In this document: piece by piece, positions 34,918 to 46,379 of the stretch
Numbering within the stretch: position 1 is the first letter of the stretch
Layout: the number at the start of each line of letters is the position of its first letter
Assembly (NCBI GenBank): GCA_023548195.1
Contig: JAJHZJ010000220.1
Location: forward strand, 441,279-505,278
Source: Bettongia penicillata ogilbyi
Taxonomy: Eukaryota > Chordata > Mammalia > Diprotodontia > Potoroidae
DNA length: 64,000 nucleotides
Direction of reading: 5' to 3'
Made by a program: the position numbers and the translations under genes
The notes under the pieces: model-generated
The model's input: only the letters and a program-made list of their open reading frames with translations
Told to the model about the DNA's origin: nothing
Database searches by the model: none

Positions 34918-35798
34918 TCTGTCCTGTAAAAGGATACACAAAATAAGCTAAATACCAGCTAAACTGTTACTCCCCATTTCAAAAGATTAAAAAAAAAAAA
35001 AAACAGTGTTCTCCTAATAGAAAGAAGGTCAGAAAGGAAAACAGAAACAGGCACTAAAAGGATATTGTAAGTTTTGGATAGAATAGCACAGATCATTCTT
35101 TTTGCTGCTAGGAGGAAGAGGACATGAGAGAGGACAGGAAGATAAAAAGTGTTTCCTTGAGTACAGAGGGGAAATTGCCTCTGCTTTGGCCCTTCTCTTT
35201 TTTTCTCTGAGTCAACCAATTTCTCAGCCATATATTTCACTTAATCAGCTGCTTGCATGACCTTCGCCATGCTCTGAATGTGCATAGAGACACTCATAAT
35301 TTTGCAGGTCAGGTGGGCCATGTACTTTTCTTAAGTCCATTAGACAATTATATGGTGATTTAAAATCATTCAAATGCACTAGAGGAAGCATTACTTAGAG
35401 TAAAATGCTAAAGAGAAACAGATAAAGTGTAGAGATCTAAAAAGGTGATATATTATGAATATCATCTGATAGATTTATTGGAAGAAGAAAATTTCTAGGG
35501 AGTTGGAAGTCTATCATATGATCTGGGAGAAATTATTCCATGGTAGAGATTAGTATAGATGAAATTCAGAATGTGTAAATGAGAGAAAGAAAATGAATTA
35601 GCATAAAAATTGAGTAGAGTGAAAGGATTAAGGAAATCAGACAGGAGAGGACCAAGTTTAAAATAATGAAGAGAAAAAAGTTCATAATGAAATACTAAGT
35701 TTGATGCACACATTTAAACAGAGTCATAATAGGTGGAGAAAATTGTCTCCTAGTGACTACAATATTGAAGATATTAGGACTTGAAAGCAGAAAGTCGC
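34918..35798. other. Unassigned DNA
   Basis: Poly-A at 34989-35003. A minus-strand 93-codon frame (34959-35240) includes a poly-Phe run from this homopolymer and is not credible. Confidence 0.45.
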
Positions 35799-35799
35799 C

Positions 35800-35992
35800 A
35801 AATGTGAGAGCTAGAAGAGACAAAAGAACTCATCTAGTCCAACATCCTAATTTTGTAGATGAGAAAATAAGGTCTGAAGATGAAAGACTTTAACCAAGAT
35901 TATATGTCTTATATAGTGGCACACTTAGGAATCAAACCAGGACTTCTGGCTCTAAGTCCAATATTCTTTTCACTATACCTTACTATCCAAGG
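35800..35992 (-). repeat. MIR-like SINE, antisense
   Basis: 'AGCTAGAAGAGACAAAAGAA', 'CATCTAGTCCAACATCCTAA', 'GTAGATGAGAAAATAAGGTC' and 'AATCAAACCAGGACTTCTGG' in antisense order. Confidence 0.75.
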
Positions 35993-36450
35993 ATTAATTA
36001 AAGGAAAAAAAGGAATATTTATCCTAAAGAAAAGAAGATTAAGATTCCAAAAATGTGAAAGATTATCATTCACAAAAGAAAGCATACTTTAAAAAAAAAT
36101 CTGACAAGGCAAAACTAATACTTGGTAGAAAATAATAATTTTTCATCTTCCTAAATTGAAACTTGTAAACAACCCTAAAACAGAATAAATAGGTTGCTTC
36201 AAATGAAACTGAGTTCTCCATCTGTGAGTGTCTTCAACTGGAGGCTGAATGATTAATTTTCAGAGATATTATAATGTGGATTTGTAGTCAGGTATGGTTT
36301 GAAATTACAAAAAAAAATGTTGTATGATGTTTCTGAACATTAAATTCTCATCAATAAAAATGGACATGGACTTCTTTGGCAATCTAGAGAATCATATAGA
36401 GGACTTCTCAGAATAAGGCTTTCAGATAATTCAAGGAAATGCTAAGTATA
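35993..36450. other. Unassigned DNA
   Basis: No recognised gene or repeat family. Confidence 0.5.
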
Positions 36451-36454
36451 AAAA

Positions 36455-36491
36455 TGTGTGTGTGTGTATGAATAGATAGACAGATAGATAT
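36455..36491. repeat. (GT)n/(GATA)n short tract
   Basis: Seven GT units then GATA/GACA units. Confidence 0.85.
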
Positions 36492-36784
36492 TCCCCTTTG
36501 AGTTTATGGATTTCTCTGAAATTTATTCAGTATATCTGCTCTATACAAGAAACACTTGAACAAGAAAATTTTTTTTTACCTCTTAGCAATGAAACAGATT
36601 TAATATTAAAATTGTCTATTTCTATGAAAAAAATATTACATTTTTTTAGGTTGGGATCTATCAATTTCAAAATGAAGAGCTTCTATTTCCCAAAGGATTA
36701 GAGCTTTGTATACAATCCCTGAAAATTGCACACTTTCTACACTGTGCTCTGAAGACCTAGTTGGAGTTGAAGAATTCAGTTTAA

Positions 36785-37235
36785 ATAGTGGTAATGTACC
36801 ATCTTCTTTATAGCTGTGAAACTTGGACTCTCTATAGACACTGATGTCATAAGTGATTGAATTGTTTCATGAGTACTACCAAGAAGCCAAACTTAAAACT
36901 AAGTGACAAATCAAAATTGTCAGCAATGGAGCCCAAAACTCATCCATTCCACTGATATTGGAATGATGATTTCTGCAGAAAAATTTCCCTGTTCAAGCCT
37001 TGTATTCCAGATGAATGACAGTGAGTCTAAGCAACCAAAGTGAATCATATACTAGAAAAAAAATTCAACCTTAGAATGTGTCCTTAATGTCTAAGACACA
37101 TAAAGATGACACACCCAGTCCCAATGATTCAGCATGGTTATGGAGTGCCTGGAACTAATTCAAATATGTAAAAAGTGATCTTAGATTAGATGGGAAGAGG
37201 AATGTTGTTATTGAGTGGAGTGGAATATATACTAA
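36785..37235 (+). repeat. RTE-clade LINE C-terminal relic
   Basis: Codons 36815-36841 read CETWTLYRH, the conserved YGCETWTL motif that lies downstream of the reverse-transcriptase core in RTE-type elements. Degraded homologous text follows ('GAATTGTTTCATGAGTACTA', 'AATTGTCAGCAATGGAGCC'). Stops immediately upstream (TAG, TGA out of frame) and frameshifts show it is inactive. The likely partner LINE of the tRNA-RTE SINEs elsewhere in this window belongs to this clade. Confidence 0.7.
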
Positions 37236-39019
37236 CAGTACCAGATCATAGTAGCAACTGCTCTGTTTTGTTTTGTTTTGTTTTTTCATTCAGAGGAAAA
37301 TCTATTCATGTGTGTAGTGTCAAAAGGAAGGCTATTGCACAGGAGCTTTTTCCAGTAAAGGTTAACACATTTAGGAAATGTCACCAGCAGTGCTTTAAAT
37401 ACAGAGGATACTATATATTGAAAATGAGGTCATTTAGCCTTGTTCATTGAGGTGGCACTAGGAATGACTACATGGAAATACAGAAAGAACAAATTGACTA
37501 CATTTCAGCAATAATTTTCAGGCAATAAAATTTATAAGGCTATGGAATCACTTCTGCAAAAGTAATAGGAGACAAACTCCTATAATCACTTAAAGCTAGA
37601 CACGAGCAAAAATAGACAAAGACTAAAGTAGCACATTGGAGGGGAAAAAAAGTAGAAACATTAAAAAGAATATTTTCCCAAATTGCAAAAAATATCAACA
37701 ACACCAATTTTTCAGACTTTTCTCTCAAACTGAGATATGAGTAAATGTTAATATAGCTGTTTTGCATTTTTCTTTGACTATTATTTTATTTGGCCATCTT
37801 TGGAGGGTATATGAAGGGTGGAGAGGATATGTGTATGTTGTAATTAGCTAGAGACCAATATAATGAATTGTCTTTTCTTTTCTATTTCTTTAATCAATCA
37901 TTATCCTAAACTAACATATGCTCTGCTCAGGTTTGCATTGTTCTTTGTAATAGTCTAACATAGTTTAATTCATTCACCAACAATAAAGCTCATTAGAAAG
38001 AAGAGGCTACTGGAGGTAGTGTAACTCGGGGTAAGTTGGTAGTGAACTTTCCTTCTTTGCCAAGGCACCTGTCTTCTGCCATGCACAGATAAGAATTCTG
38101 AAGCAGTATTATGTAATCACAGTGGTCTAGATTCTCAACCCTGGGGCATGGGAAGTAATTGCACCAAATAATATGAAAACATCAGAAATGCAGCCTGTAG
38201 GGTTGTCTACACTGAGATCTTCATTTTGTCTAACTAAATGAAAATTCCTTAAATTTTTTGAGATGACTTTAAATAATATTTAAGAGCGTAATATAAGAAA
38301 ATAATGGTTGAGGTGTTACTGAAAATGCACTGTCTAAGCAGAGAAACAGCCTGCAAGCCTTTGGACTTCCAAGGGTGACCATCTGGCAATGCCCTGTTGT
38401 AAAAAAAAAAAAAAAAAAAAAAAAAATCAGCAAATAGTGGAGAGCAGGAGCTACTGTTTCTTGAAAAGCCTGGTGATCTTGACATTCAAGGTCACATGGC
38501 AATTATTGATATTGATGTATTCTTGAAAAAAACAAACAAACACATTTCCCTCTTTCACTTTGCAAATCCACAAGCATACCTATTGTGCCTGCTGAATGAT
38601 TAAGAGACACATAAGTACCACTGATATATTAGCTTAAACTAAAATGAGTACAATAGGCAAAATTATGTCCAACCTGAGCTAGTTGTTTTATTGTATTTTG
38701 CTTTTAAAAGTCATCAAAGCAAAGATCTCAAACTTTAAAACATGCTACTAAGTCGTTTTGTTTTTGGAACTATTAAATTCCAGTTAATGTTAGTTTATAT
38801 TTCTATTATAGTATACTATAGTAAACTATGTTCTTCTCAATTTACAGATAAGGAGAAAGTAAAGACTTGCGCATGGGTGCATTGGATATATTAAGAAGGT
38901 GCACTCATGTCCCAGTACATACACACACACACACGCACACACATGGATGTATGCACATATCCACACATGTGTGAATATTCATATAAATATTTGTGTATCA
39001 GAGACAGACAATATAAGTT
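37236..39019. other. Unassigned DNA with (TTTTG)n, poly-A and CA tracts
   Basis: (TTTTG)n at 37264-37285, a 26-A run at 38401-38426 with no recognisable element upstream, and a CA tract at 38922-38943. Frames through the poly-A (38249-38502, minus) are artefacts. Confidence 0.5.
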
Positions 39020-39142
39020 TAATTAATAAAAAGTTGACTTTGACATCAGGAAAACATGGGTTTAAATTTTGCTCCCGAAACATGTAAGCTATGGGGTGGT
39101 GGGAAAGTCACTTAACCCTGTAGGTACCAGGGACACCTCCTT
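39020..39142 (+). repeat. SINE fragment
   Basis: 'CATCAGGAAAACATGGGTTT' and 'GGAAAGTCACTTAACCCTGT' in sense order; internal region garbled. Confidence 0.6.
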
Positions 39143-39189
39143 AAAACACATATATTCTTATATTTATGTATTTGTAGACATAGACCGAG

Positions 39190-39203
39190 ACCTCTATCTA
39201 TCC

Positions 39204-39252
<49 letters not shown>

Positions 39253-39260
39253 CCTATCAC
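39190..39260. repeat. (TATC)n microsatellite
   Basis: About 15 nearly perfect TATC units, followed by CT and TA/CATG-rich sequence to about 39315. Confidence 0.95.
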
Positions 39261-39315
39261 TCTCTCTCTATATATATGCATACATGTAAACATGTATGCA
39301 TACATACATGTGTAT

Positions 39316-40375
39316 GTTTATTTTCTGTTCTAGACTTGTGATTTCAACAATGTAGAGAACTGCCTGCATAGAAGCTCCCCTCATTTATATTGAACGGCAA
39401 GTTTTCCGTACCTTGTAGTTTAAACTCATGTCTTTCTGATGCCATCTCTTTATTCATCAAACTTATATTGTTTAACTTGTTGAATTTATTTTCTTAAATA
39501 ATTCTCAGAATTTAGAATTAATCTAATTACTGGGAGATATGAATACCAAATCAAATATTTCTATTAGACATAAAGAGGATATTGACAATTTCAAACGTAA
39601 AGTAAGAAATCATATTTGTATTTTTTGATAGCAGAAATATTAATTTTAAGAGAGGTTCATGATGAGATTGATCCCATACATACAATAGGCATTCCTCATT
39701 CTACTTTTTCTAGAAGGACATTACAATAAGAAAAAGATTTTATAATAGTGCATGTTTTTATTTTTTAAAGTCATATGACTATATACCTAAGTACATATTC
39801 CTTCTAAATTTGTTATTTGCAGTTTTAATGTATTTACTTCAAAAATTTTACATCATCTTTCAGGTAAATTCCATAAAGAATGCTGAAATGTTCAGGAAAA
39901 AAATGCATGTAATTTATTGATCCAGCAATTCTCAATTCTATCTTCTCAATTATCCATCAATATTATGATATATTTTGAATGCTATTATAAAATGAGTAAA
40001 TTATTCCCACTGTACAGATAAAAAACAAATATTAAATGGTTATGTGTCATCTAAGATCACAAGAACAATATGATGGACAAACTGAAACTACAGTTTTGAG
40101 AAGTAAAGCTTCCATTGTACTGTGATGTCTCTTCCATTATTGATAACGAATTCTTTCACGATGGCATGTGTTCATTTGAGCCAGATGGAAGGTAACTAAA
40201 AGCTTCAGTTCAGAAAAAATTAAACTTGATGCAGTAATAGGTGCAAATAACGTGCAAATCTTTGTGCTATTCTGCCAATAATAATAAATACTGCCCTTTT
40301 TTGCATTCTTGGAGATGAAGTCAGAGAGCAGAGACCAAGTCCGAGCTCATCCTTCATGGCTATTTTAAGTAGGTT
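39316..40375. other. Unassigned DNA
   Basis: A possible antisense MIR remnant near 40010-40085 ('CCACTGTACAGATAAAAAAC') is too weak to name. Nothing else recognised. Confidence 0.45.
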
Positions 40376-40378
40376 ACA

Positions 40379-40717
40379 GGGGCAGCTAGGTGGTGCAGTG
40401 GATAGAGCACCAGTGCATAAGTCAGGAGGATCTGAGTTCAAATCTCACCTCAGACACTTAACACTCACTACCTGTGTGACCTTGGACAAGTCACTTAACC
40501 CCAATTGCCTCATCCTAGACCTTCTCCAGTCATCCTGATGAATATCTGGTCACTGGATTTAGATGGCTCTGGAGGAGAAGTGAGGCTGGTGACCTGCACA
40601 GCCCTCCCTCATTCAAAACAAAGTCAAGTGCAAGTCATGTCATTATTTCTCTGATGACATGGTCTTCTTTGGCAACAAAGGACGAACACACACACACACA
40701 TACATACACACATACAA
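40379..40717 (+). repeat. Complete tRNA-RTE SINE with (CA)n tail
   Basis: Head 'GGGGCAGCTAGGTGGTGCAG' contains a good pol III A box (TGGTGCAGTGG, 40391-40401) and a B-box-like GAGTTCAAATC (40434-40444). The 3' half ends 'GGTCTTCTTTGGCAACAAAG' plus 'GACGAACA', the RTE-type tail, then CA/TACA repeats to about 40715. This is the best preserved SINE in the window. Confidence 0.92.
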
Positions 40718-40719
40718 AA

Positions 40720-41068
40720 GTAGAATGCAAGGCACACATTTTTTTTTAAAGCTATCTGTTCAATTCTGTAATGCTACCAAAGTCGGTGTGACCTTATTGA
40801 TGTTATTTAGGAATTAATCATCACATTAATGGAAAGGCAAACAGTTATATCACTCTTTCCCAATATCCATCAGGTTAATACTCCAATTTTTAAGATCTTT
40901 TCCTATAACTTTTTTGCTAAAAGTCAGAATAAAATAATTAAGAAAAGTTGTTCTTCATCATTCCCACCTTAAAATATGTCAAATGATTTGTTCATAGGAG
41001 TAGGAAAATGATGGAAACTTTAGTGCCACCAAATATACCATAAAATATTAAAAATCAGCCATAAATTT
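40720..41068. other. Unassigned DNA
   Basis: No recognised gene or repeat family. Confidence 0.5.
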
Positions 41069-41069
41069 T

Positions 41070-41168
41070 AGTACACAAATGAGAACACTGTGACCTAAAG
41101 TGGGCAAGTGATTAGTTTAAGTTCATCCAGCATGCTAATTGCAAAGCCAGACTTTGATCTTTGGTTTG
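41070..41168 (-). repeat. MIR-like SINE fragment, antisense
   Basis: 'AATGAGAACACTGTGACCTA' and 'AATTGCAAAGCCAGACTTTG' in antisense order. Confidence 0.6.
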
Positions 41169-41175
41169 TAGACTA

Positions 41176-41428
41176 AAAGGCAGTTAGATGGTATGGTGGA
41201 TAGAGTGCTGGATCTGAAGTCAGAAAGACAGCTTTGTGAATTCAAATCTGCCCTGAGACATTTATTTGCTGCGCAAACTTGGGCAAGTTGCTTAACCTTG
41301 CTTGCCCTAGTTCCTCAACTGTAAAATGAACTGGAGAAAGAAATGGCAAATCACTCATTATCTTTGCCAAGAAACCCCTAAATGGGGTCTTGAAGTATCT
41401 GACACCACTGAAATGACTGAACTGTAGT
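41176..41428 (+). repeat. tRNA-derived marsupial SINE, full length
   Basis: Head 'GGCAGTTAGATGGTATGGTG', 'TGCTGGATCTGAAGTCAG', 'GGGCAAGTTGCTTAACC', 'TATCTTTGCCAAGAAACCCC' and 'AAATGACTGAACTG' are in sense order. The closest relatives in this window are at 44.05 and 53.3 kb. Confidence 0.9.
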
Positions 41429-42048
41429 AATCTGAACCAAAAGGTCAGTGTTTATTCCACTTACTCCAATTCTTTGCTAACTTTCTCTGACTTTCAACAT
41501 GCTTATGAAATCTAGAGGCAAGCTAGTTATCCATCCTTGTCATAAAAACTAAATGCTTACATATTTATGATTTAAAAACTTTAATGAAATATTCATATTT
41601 ATGAGAAAAATTTATGATTATTCTCCTGACCCCATTATAGTAGTGATGCCTCCAAAGAGTGGATGGTACTTGGCTAAGATTAGATGAACTCCAAGTCATT
41701 TTATTATTCCCAGGGGATTAAGATCCAGGAATTCAGGAAGAAATAATGTCTAAAACTTCCCAAGCTCAAAGAAGTAAACTTAAAGAAACTCCCAAAGGAG
41801 GCATGCAATCAATAGAAGAAAGCAACAGTTTTTCATCTTCTTATTTTTCATAGAGTACGATTACCATGTAGTCAAGCCAAGCAAATATGTCTTAGGATGG
41901 ATGTGTCCTTTGGAAATGTGCTTAAAGTGAAAATGTAGAGATATTGCTACACTTAGTGCTCAAAAAATGCTACTATATTCTTGCACCTGTGTTCAAAAAA
42001 TATTTTAAATTTCCACACACTATGAATTCACAAGAAAACAGTACAGCA
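41429..42048. other. Unassigned DNA
   Basis: No recognised gene or repeat family. Confidence 0.5.
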
Positions 42049-42049
42049 G

Positions 42050-42965
42050 CAGGGATAAAAACACAGAATTACAGAATTTTACAGTTGAAAGAGACCTTAG
42101 CCTTTATCTATTAAAATCTAGAGCCAAAAGTAATCCCCATTAAAATCTCCTAACACATAAGCATTTAGTCTGTGTTTGAAGACATTAAATGAGTGGTAAT
42201 GCATATTTCTTGAAGCAGCCCATTCCATTCATTTAACACTAATTGTTAGTAATTTTTCTTCACATCAAAAGTTACTTCTTTGCAATTTCTACTAAGTGTT
42301 TTTGGTTTTGTCCTTTGGCACCAAAAAGAACAAGTCCAATTCCTTTTCCAGGAGATGAGTTTTTAAATACTCAACTCTGCTATGTGTTTCCCAAATCTTC
42401 TCTTTAAACTATGCTATGTGTTTCTCAAATCTTCTCTTTAAACTAAACATCCTCACCTAGGTCCTTTAAATTATTCTCCTGTAACATGAAATCAATTCTG
42501 TTCACTATTCTGCTTGTCCTCTGTTAAAGATTCTCTGGTTGATCAATGCTCTTCCTACACCATGACACCAAAACTAAAAATAATACGTTATAAATCTTCT
42601 TGTCAAGACAAAGTAGAAAGATATTGCTTCCTTATCCCTAGAAATTATGTTTTTAAATGCAGACCAAATTATATCATATTATTGGGCTATCATATCAGTG
42701 TTTCTTTTGTTGAACTTAAAATCCATTCAAGCACCTAGATCATTTCCAATTAAACTACTGTCCCAACATGCCTCATCTATCTTTACTTGGGAAATACTTG
42801 GAAAAGTAAGATTTAAATTTATTCCTATTAAACTTCATTTTATTAGAATTTAGCTGAATGTTCTATCCTTTGAAGATCTTGTTTGATTCTCCCTGTGTCA
42901 TCTGTATTAGTGCTCCCTCCTATTATTTTTTTCATTTGAAAATTTACTCTGCTTAGATTGTTGAG
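42050..42965 (-). repeat. CR1/L3 LINE 3' end, antisense, long fragment
   Basis: Starts 'ACAGAATTACAGAATTTTAC' and 'TGAAAGAGACCTTAGCC', the antisense CR1/L3 terminus. It continues with 'GAAGCAGCCCATTCCATTC', 'AAAGAACAAGTCCAATTCC', 'ATGCCTCATCTATCTTTACTT' and 'TTCCTATTAAACTTCATTTT'. About 0.9 kb, collinear with the family except for a 34-bp tandem duplication. Confidence 0.82.
42378..42445. repeat. 34-bp tandem duplication inside CR1/L3
   Basis: Two adjacent 34-bp copies, 42378-42411 and 42412-42445, each starting TGCTATGTGTTTC and ending CTCTTTAAACTA, one substitution apart (C/T). The family has one copy here, so this is a local, comparatively recent duplication. Confidence 0.93.
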
Positions 42966-44048
42966 AGCTAAGGGTTCCTTTACTTCCATTATACAAATTC
43001 TAGTAAAAGCAACGAGAATTAGAAAGTAATCAAAGATCAGGACTCAGAGAACAATTGAGCTAGATAACATAGAGTAGACTTGATGAAAAAGTAAAGTGTC
43101 CTATCTCCAAAATGCTTCCCTTACTTATTGGACAAGGTAAAGTTGATATAGATATGAAGGATAAATGTAGAATGGACTTAGATAAATACCTGTCATTTTC
43201 TTATTGAAGGGTTACTTTTAGCTTGTGATCATGAGTAGGAAGAGACATAAAGGGAAAAGTCCTGCTCCACCAGCAGTCTTGGCATGAACAACCACATTTA
43301 GTAAAGGAGAGTTTAAGTATAGCAATTTAGCTAATTGAAAGGTTCCTACAGCAAGTAATCTGCTTCATTCTTACTTCTGATGCTTCAAGCCTCAAAGCAA
43401 CAGGAGTACCTGAGATAGTAGGTAAAAACTATTTAGGCCATGGCTGTATCTCAACAGCTTTGGGGGCTTCAGATGGGAGGAGAATGGTAAAGATAACTAT
43501 TCTGCTAGACTGATGTCTATATAAATATACCAACTGGTATGAGGAGATAAGTACATTATAAATATTACATATAATAATAGGTTTCCAGAAATGCATATAT
43601 TAAAAATGTTGCATATGCACATAATTTTCATTTCTGTATACTAATAATACACTCATATATAAATATGTATTATTCATATGTATATGAATAACAAAAGGAA
43701 ACGATATACTTTAAATTTCAATGACACTATATGGTTTCTGATGTGATTTCACTTATACTAACTAGTTTAATTTGATCCTTCCAAGAATTGTGTATGGTAA
43801 ATATGACAGTTATTCTCCCCATATTTAATTATGGTTAACTAAAATCAAGAGCTCTTAAAATCTTTTTCTTTGGAATTTTTCTTCACTTCACAAAATATTT
43901 GTTTTCTCTACCTCTTACTTTCCACCCTATCCCCACTAGAAAAAGAAAATCACTGTAAGAAATATGTATATTCAAGAAAAATAAATTCCAACGTAGGCCA
44001 TACATAAAAATTATATGAAAAAATTTGTCTAATATCACATAGGAAATG
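42966..44048. other. Unassigned DNA
   Basis: An AT-rich near-palindromic patch at about 43660-43690 is the only structure noted. No gene recognised. Confidence 0.5.
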
Positions 44049-44050
44049 GA

Positions 44051-44292
44051 TAGAGCAGCTAGGTGGTGCTGTCCATAAAGTGTCAAACATGAAGTCAGGA
44101 GAAATCCTGAGTTCAAATATGGTTTCCAACTCTTACTAGCTGCAGGACCCTGGGCAAGTCACTTAATTCTGTTTACGTAAGTTACTCATCTGTAAAATGA
44201 TCAGGAAAAAGAAAAGGCAAACCCTCCAGTATCTTTGCCAAGAAAGTCTAAATGGGGTCACAAGTACTCAGAAATGACTGAAATGGATGGCA
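44051..44292 (+). repeat. tRNA-derived marsupial SINE, full length
   Basis: 'GCAGCTAGGTGGTGCTG', 'ATCCTGAGTTCAAATATGG', 'CCTGGGCAAGTCACTTAATT', 'ATCTTTGCCAAGAAAGTC' and 'AGAAATGACTGAAATGG'. Confidence 0.9.
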
Positions 44293-44544
44293 AAGCTTGA
44301 AAAGCAAGTAAGTTCATCTGGTCACAGGTGAAAAACATAATTTACTCTACCATATTGCCTATTAGTCATGGATATCTTTGCTCCTTTCCCCCCAGCAAAA
44401 AAGGAAGGAAAAAGTCTATCAATCTGTTTTAATTCTTGCTTAAAATATAATCAAAGAAAATATTCTCAAAATTGTAATCAAATTAATTTTAGAAAAATAA
44501 AAACCTTCAGAAAATGACTCAGATTCACACTATTGCATTCCTTA

Positions 44545-44999
44545 TATTGTTAAGGGACTCTAATGTTGCAAGGCACTGTCTAGATATTAGCAATACAGGA
44601 AATGATGCAACACAGTCCATATTCTTGAGCAGCTCACAGTTGTACAGGGAATAAACAAAGATACAAGTAAATATGAATCAGAATAAGATGAGTGCAAAGA
44701 AAAAATGATATAAAATTAGAATTAAATGATATCACTTTATTTCAGAGGAGGAAGTTCAGAGCAAATAGGGAGGATATGATACCTGAGTCAGAGTTTTTAA
44801 GGAAGCAGAGTAATTCAACAGATGTCCTTCCATTTCTGGCAGGGCTCTGATGCTATTAATTAAAAATAAATAAGTTAAAGCCAAATTCTGTAGGGTCTTG
44901 AATCCCAAGATTAGTAGTTCATTTGCCTTTTGATATTTGGAAGCTAGTGAATTTGTTTGATCAGATTCATGATAAAAACCATGCATTAAAATGGTTAAT
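44545..44999 (-). repeat. L2 LINE 3' region, antisense
   Basis: 'GTTGCAAGGCACTGTCTAG', 'CTTGAGCAGCTCACAGTTGT' and 'TAGGGTCTTGAATCCCAAGA' are antisense L2 text. It is ended at the right by a small DNA-transposon-like element. Confidence 0.72.
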
Positions 45000-45151
45000 C
45001 AGTGGTATCAAACTCATAAAAATAGGGATCATGAAACAGGCCTGGCATACTGATGTAGAAAATCATATATTAATGTTTGTTATTTTTAAATTTGTTTAAA
45101 ATTTTCCAATTATATTTAAACTTTGTTCCTCACATGGGTTAGACACATCTG
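45000..45151. mobile_element. Small non-autonomous DNA element (hAT-like MITE)
   Basis: A 152-bp unit. The left end CAGTGGTATCAAAC and right end (reverse complement) CAGATGTGTCTAAC are imperfect terminal inverted repeats, and its text resembles a short element common in marsupials ('GGTATCAAACTCATAAAAA'). I do not see a convincing 8-bp target duplication, so class is tentative. Confidence 0.5.
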
Positions 45152-45159
45152 ATGTAAAA

Positions 45160-45538
45160 AAAACAAAAAGAAACAAAGAAAAAAGTTGATGAGGAGAGAG
45201 ACAAACTCTTACAAGTTGTTTAGTATTATCTAATCCAACCATATCATTATCTAGCTGGTGGAAACTACCTTGAATCTCAATGCCAAGCCTCCTTTATGAA
45301 ACCTGACACTCCAAATATTTCATAATGCATGGTTAACTACGTGTCAAGTAGTAAAGAGGCTTGCATTTTATATTGATTTGTCATTCCTGGAGAATAATTA
45401 ATGGGGATTAAAAACTAAAAATGTTGGGGGACTGTAACTAAGACTGAATTCAAAGGAATGCTATTGTCCCATAAGAATAAGGAATGTAAGGAATACTGAA
45501 GGACAGAATGATGTCATTTAGTGCTTGAACTTTTTCCA
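45160..45538. other. Unassigned DNA
   Basis: No recognised gene or repeat family. Confidence 0.5.
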
Positions 45539-45689
45539 GATTACTTTTTTATTGCCTTTTATATTGCCTGGCACCCTCCTCTCCTTCAGAGTGACACTTT
45601 TCTCAGGATTATCATTTTAGGAAGGACCTCAGTCATGTTTCACATCACTTAATCCTGTATCCTCTTCTTTCACTTCATCTATCTCATGA

Positions 45690-45845
45690 TCTCCACCTAG
45701 GTAAATCACCCTCCTCCTCACTTTTCAGTTCTTCTTTCTATGCCATCCTCCCTATTATGTTCTTTGAGAGCAGAGACTTTCTTGTTTGCTTAAAACTGTA
45801 TTCACAATGCCTAGTACAATGTAATCACAGAGAGGTTAATAATGT
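45690..45845 (+). repeat. L2 LINE 3' end
   Basis: 'GTTCTTTGAGAGCAGAGACT', 'TTCACAATGCCTAGTACAAT' and 'AGAGAGGTTAATAA' are a diverged sense L2 terminus. Confidence 0.65.
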
Positions 45846-45887
45846 TCTATCATGTCTCTATCTCTCTATCACCATCTTGTAATGAAT

Positions 45888-45914
45888 GAAAACAAAACAA
45901 AACAAAACAAAAAT
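45888..45914. repeat. (AAAAC)n tract
   Basis: Four to five AAAAC units. Confidence 0.9.
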
Positions 45915-46378
45915 CTTTTAGAGCTATGTTGGTGATAAAAAAGAATATCAAATAAGGTTTAGGTTTATTGCTTGTAATGAATGCAATTATAATGAGAAAT
46001 AGTGAATAGAAGGCAGAAATAATTCAACTCCTTTTTGCTTCTGTTTTCTCTAATAACAAAAATCCTGATTTAGAAAGGTGGAATTTAACTAGTATTTACG
46101 TAATTAAAACCTAGTACATATAAGCAGATGATGAGTGGACTTGCTAATTTCAGCGACTTCTAGGCTCTAGGCAAGACAAACCATGTGCAAAAGAATTGAA
46201 AGAATACAGAAGATGTGATTTTTGAGCTATTTTCAGCAAACATTAAAAAATCAAGAATAATGGAAGAAATGTGAATAGACTGGAGATGAGAAGATACTAA
46301 ATAAGATGCATACACATATGCATATATGTATGTTTTTATATACTTAAATTTGAGATACCTAGTGTTTTTCACAAGGGG
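45915..46378. other. Unassigned DNA
   Basis: Possibly the 5' continuation of the CR1/L3 piece that follows, but I cannot trace it. Confidence 0.4.
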
Positions 46379-46379
46379 A

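Noticed and set aside
38249..38502. Two minus-strand frames with poly-Phe
   Set aside because: The Phe run is the complement of a 26-A homopolymer.
39190..39260. Direct-repeat array that might suggest a CRISPR-like structure
   Set aside because: It is a plain TATC microsatellite with no spacers, in a vertebrate genome.
40379..40450. Possible tRNA gene, because A and B boxes are present
   Set aside because: The sequence does not fold to a cloverleaf in outline and continues into a SINE body with an RTE tail. It is a tRNA-derived SINE head.
40356..40538. Open frames across 40.2-40.54 kb
   Set aside because: They run through the tRNA-RTE SINE; frames across SINEs recur genome-wide and are not genes.
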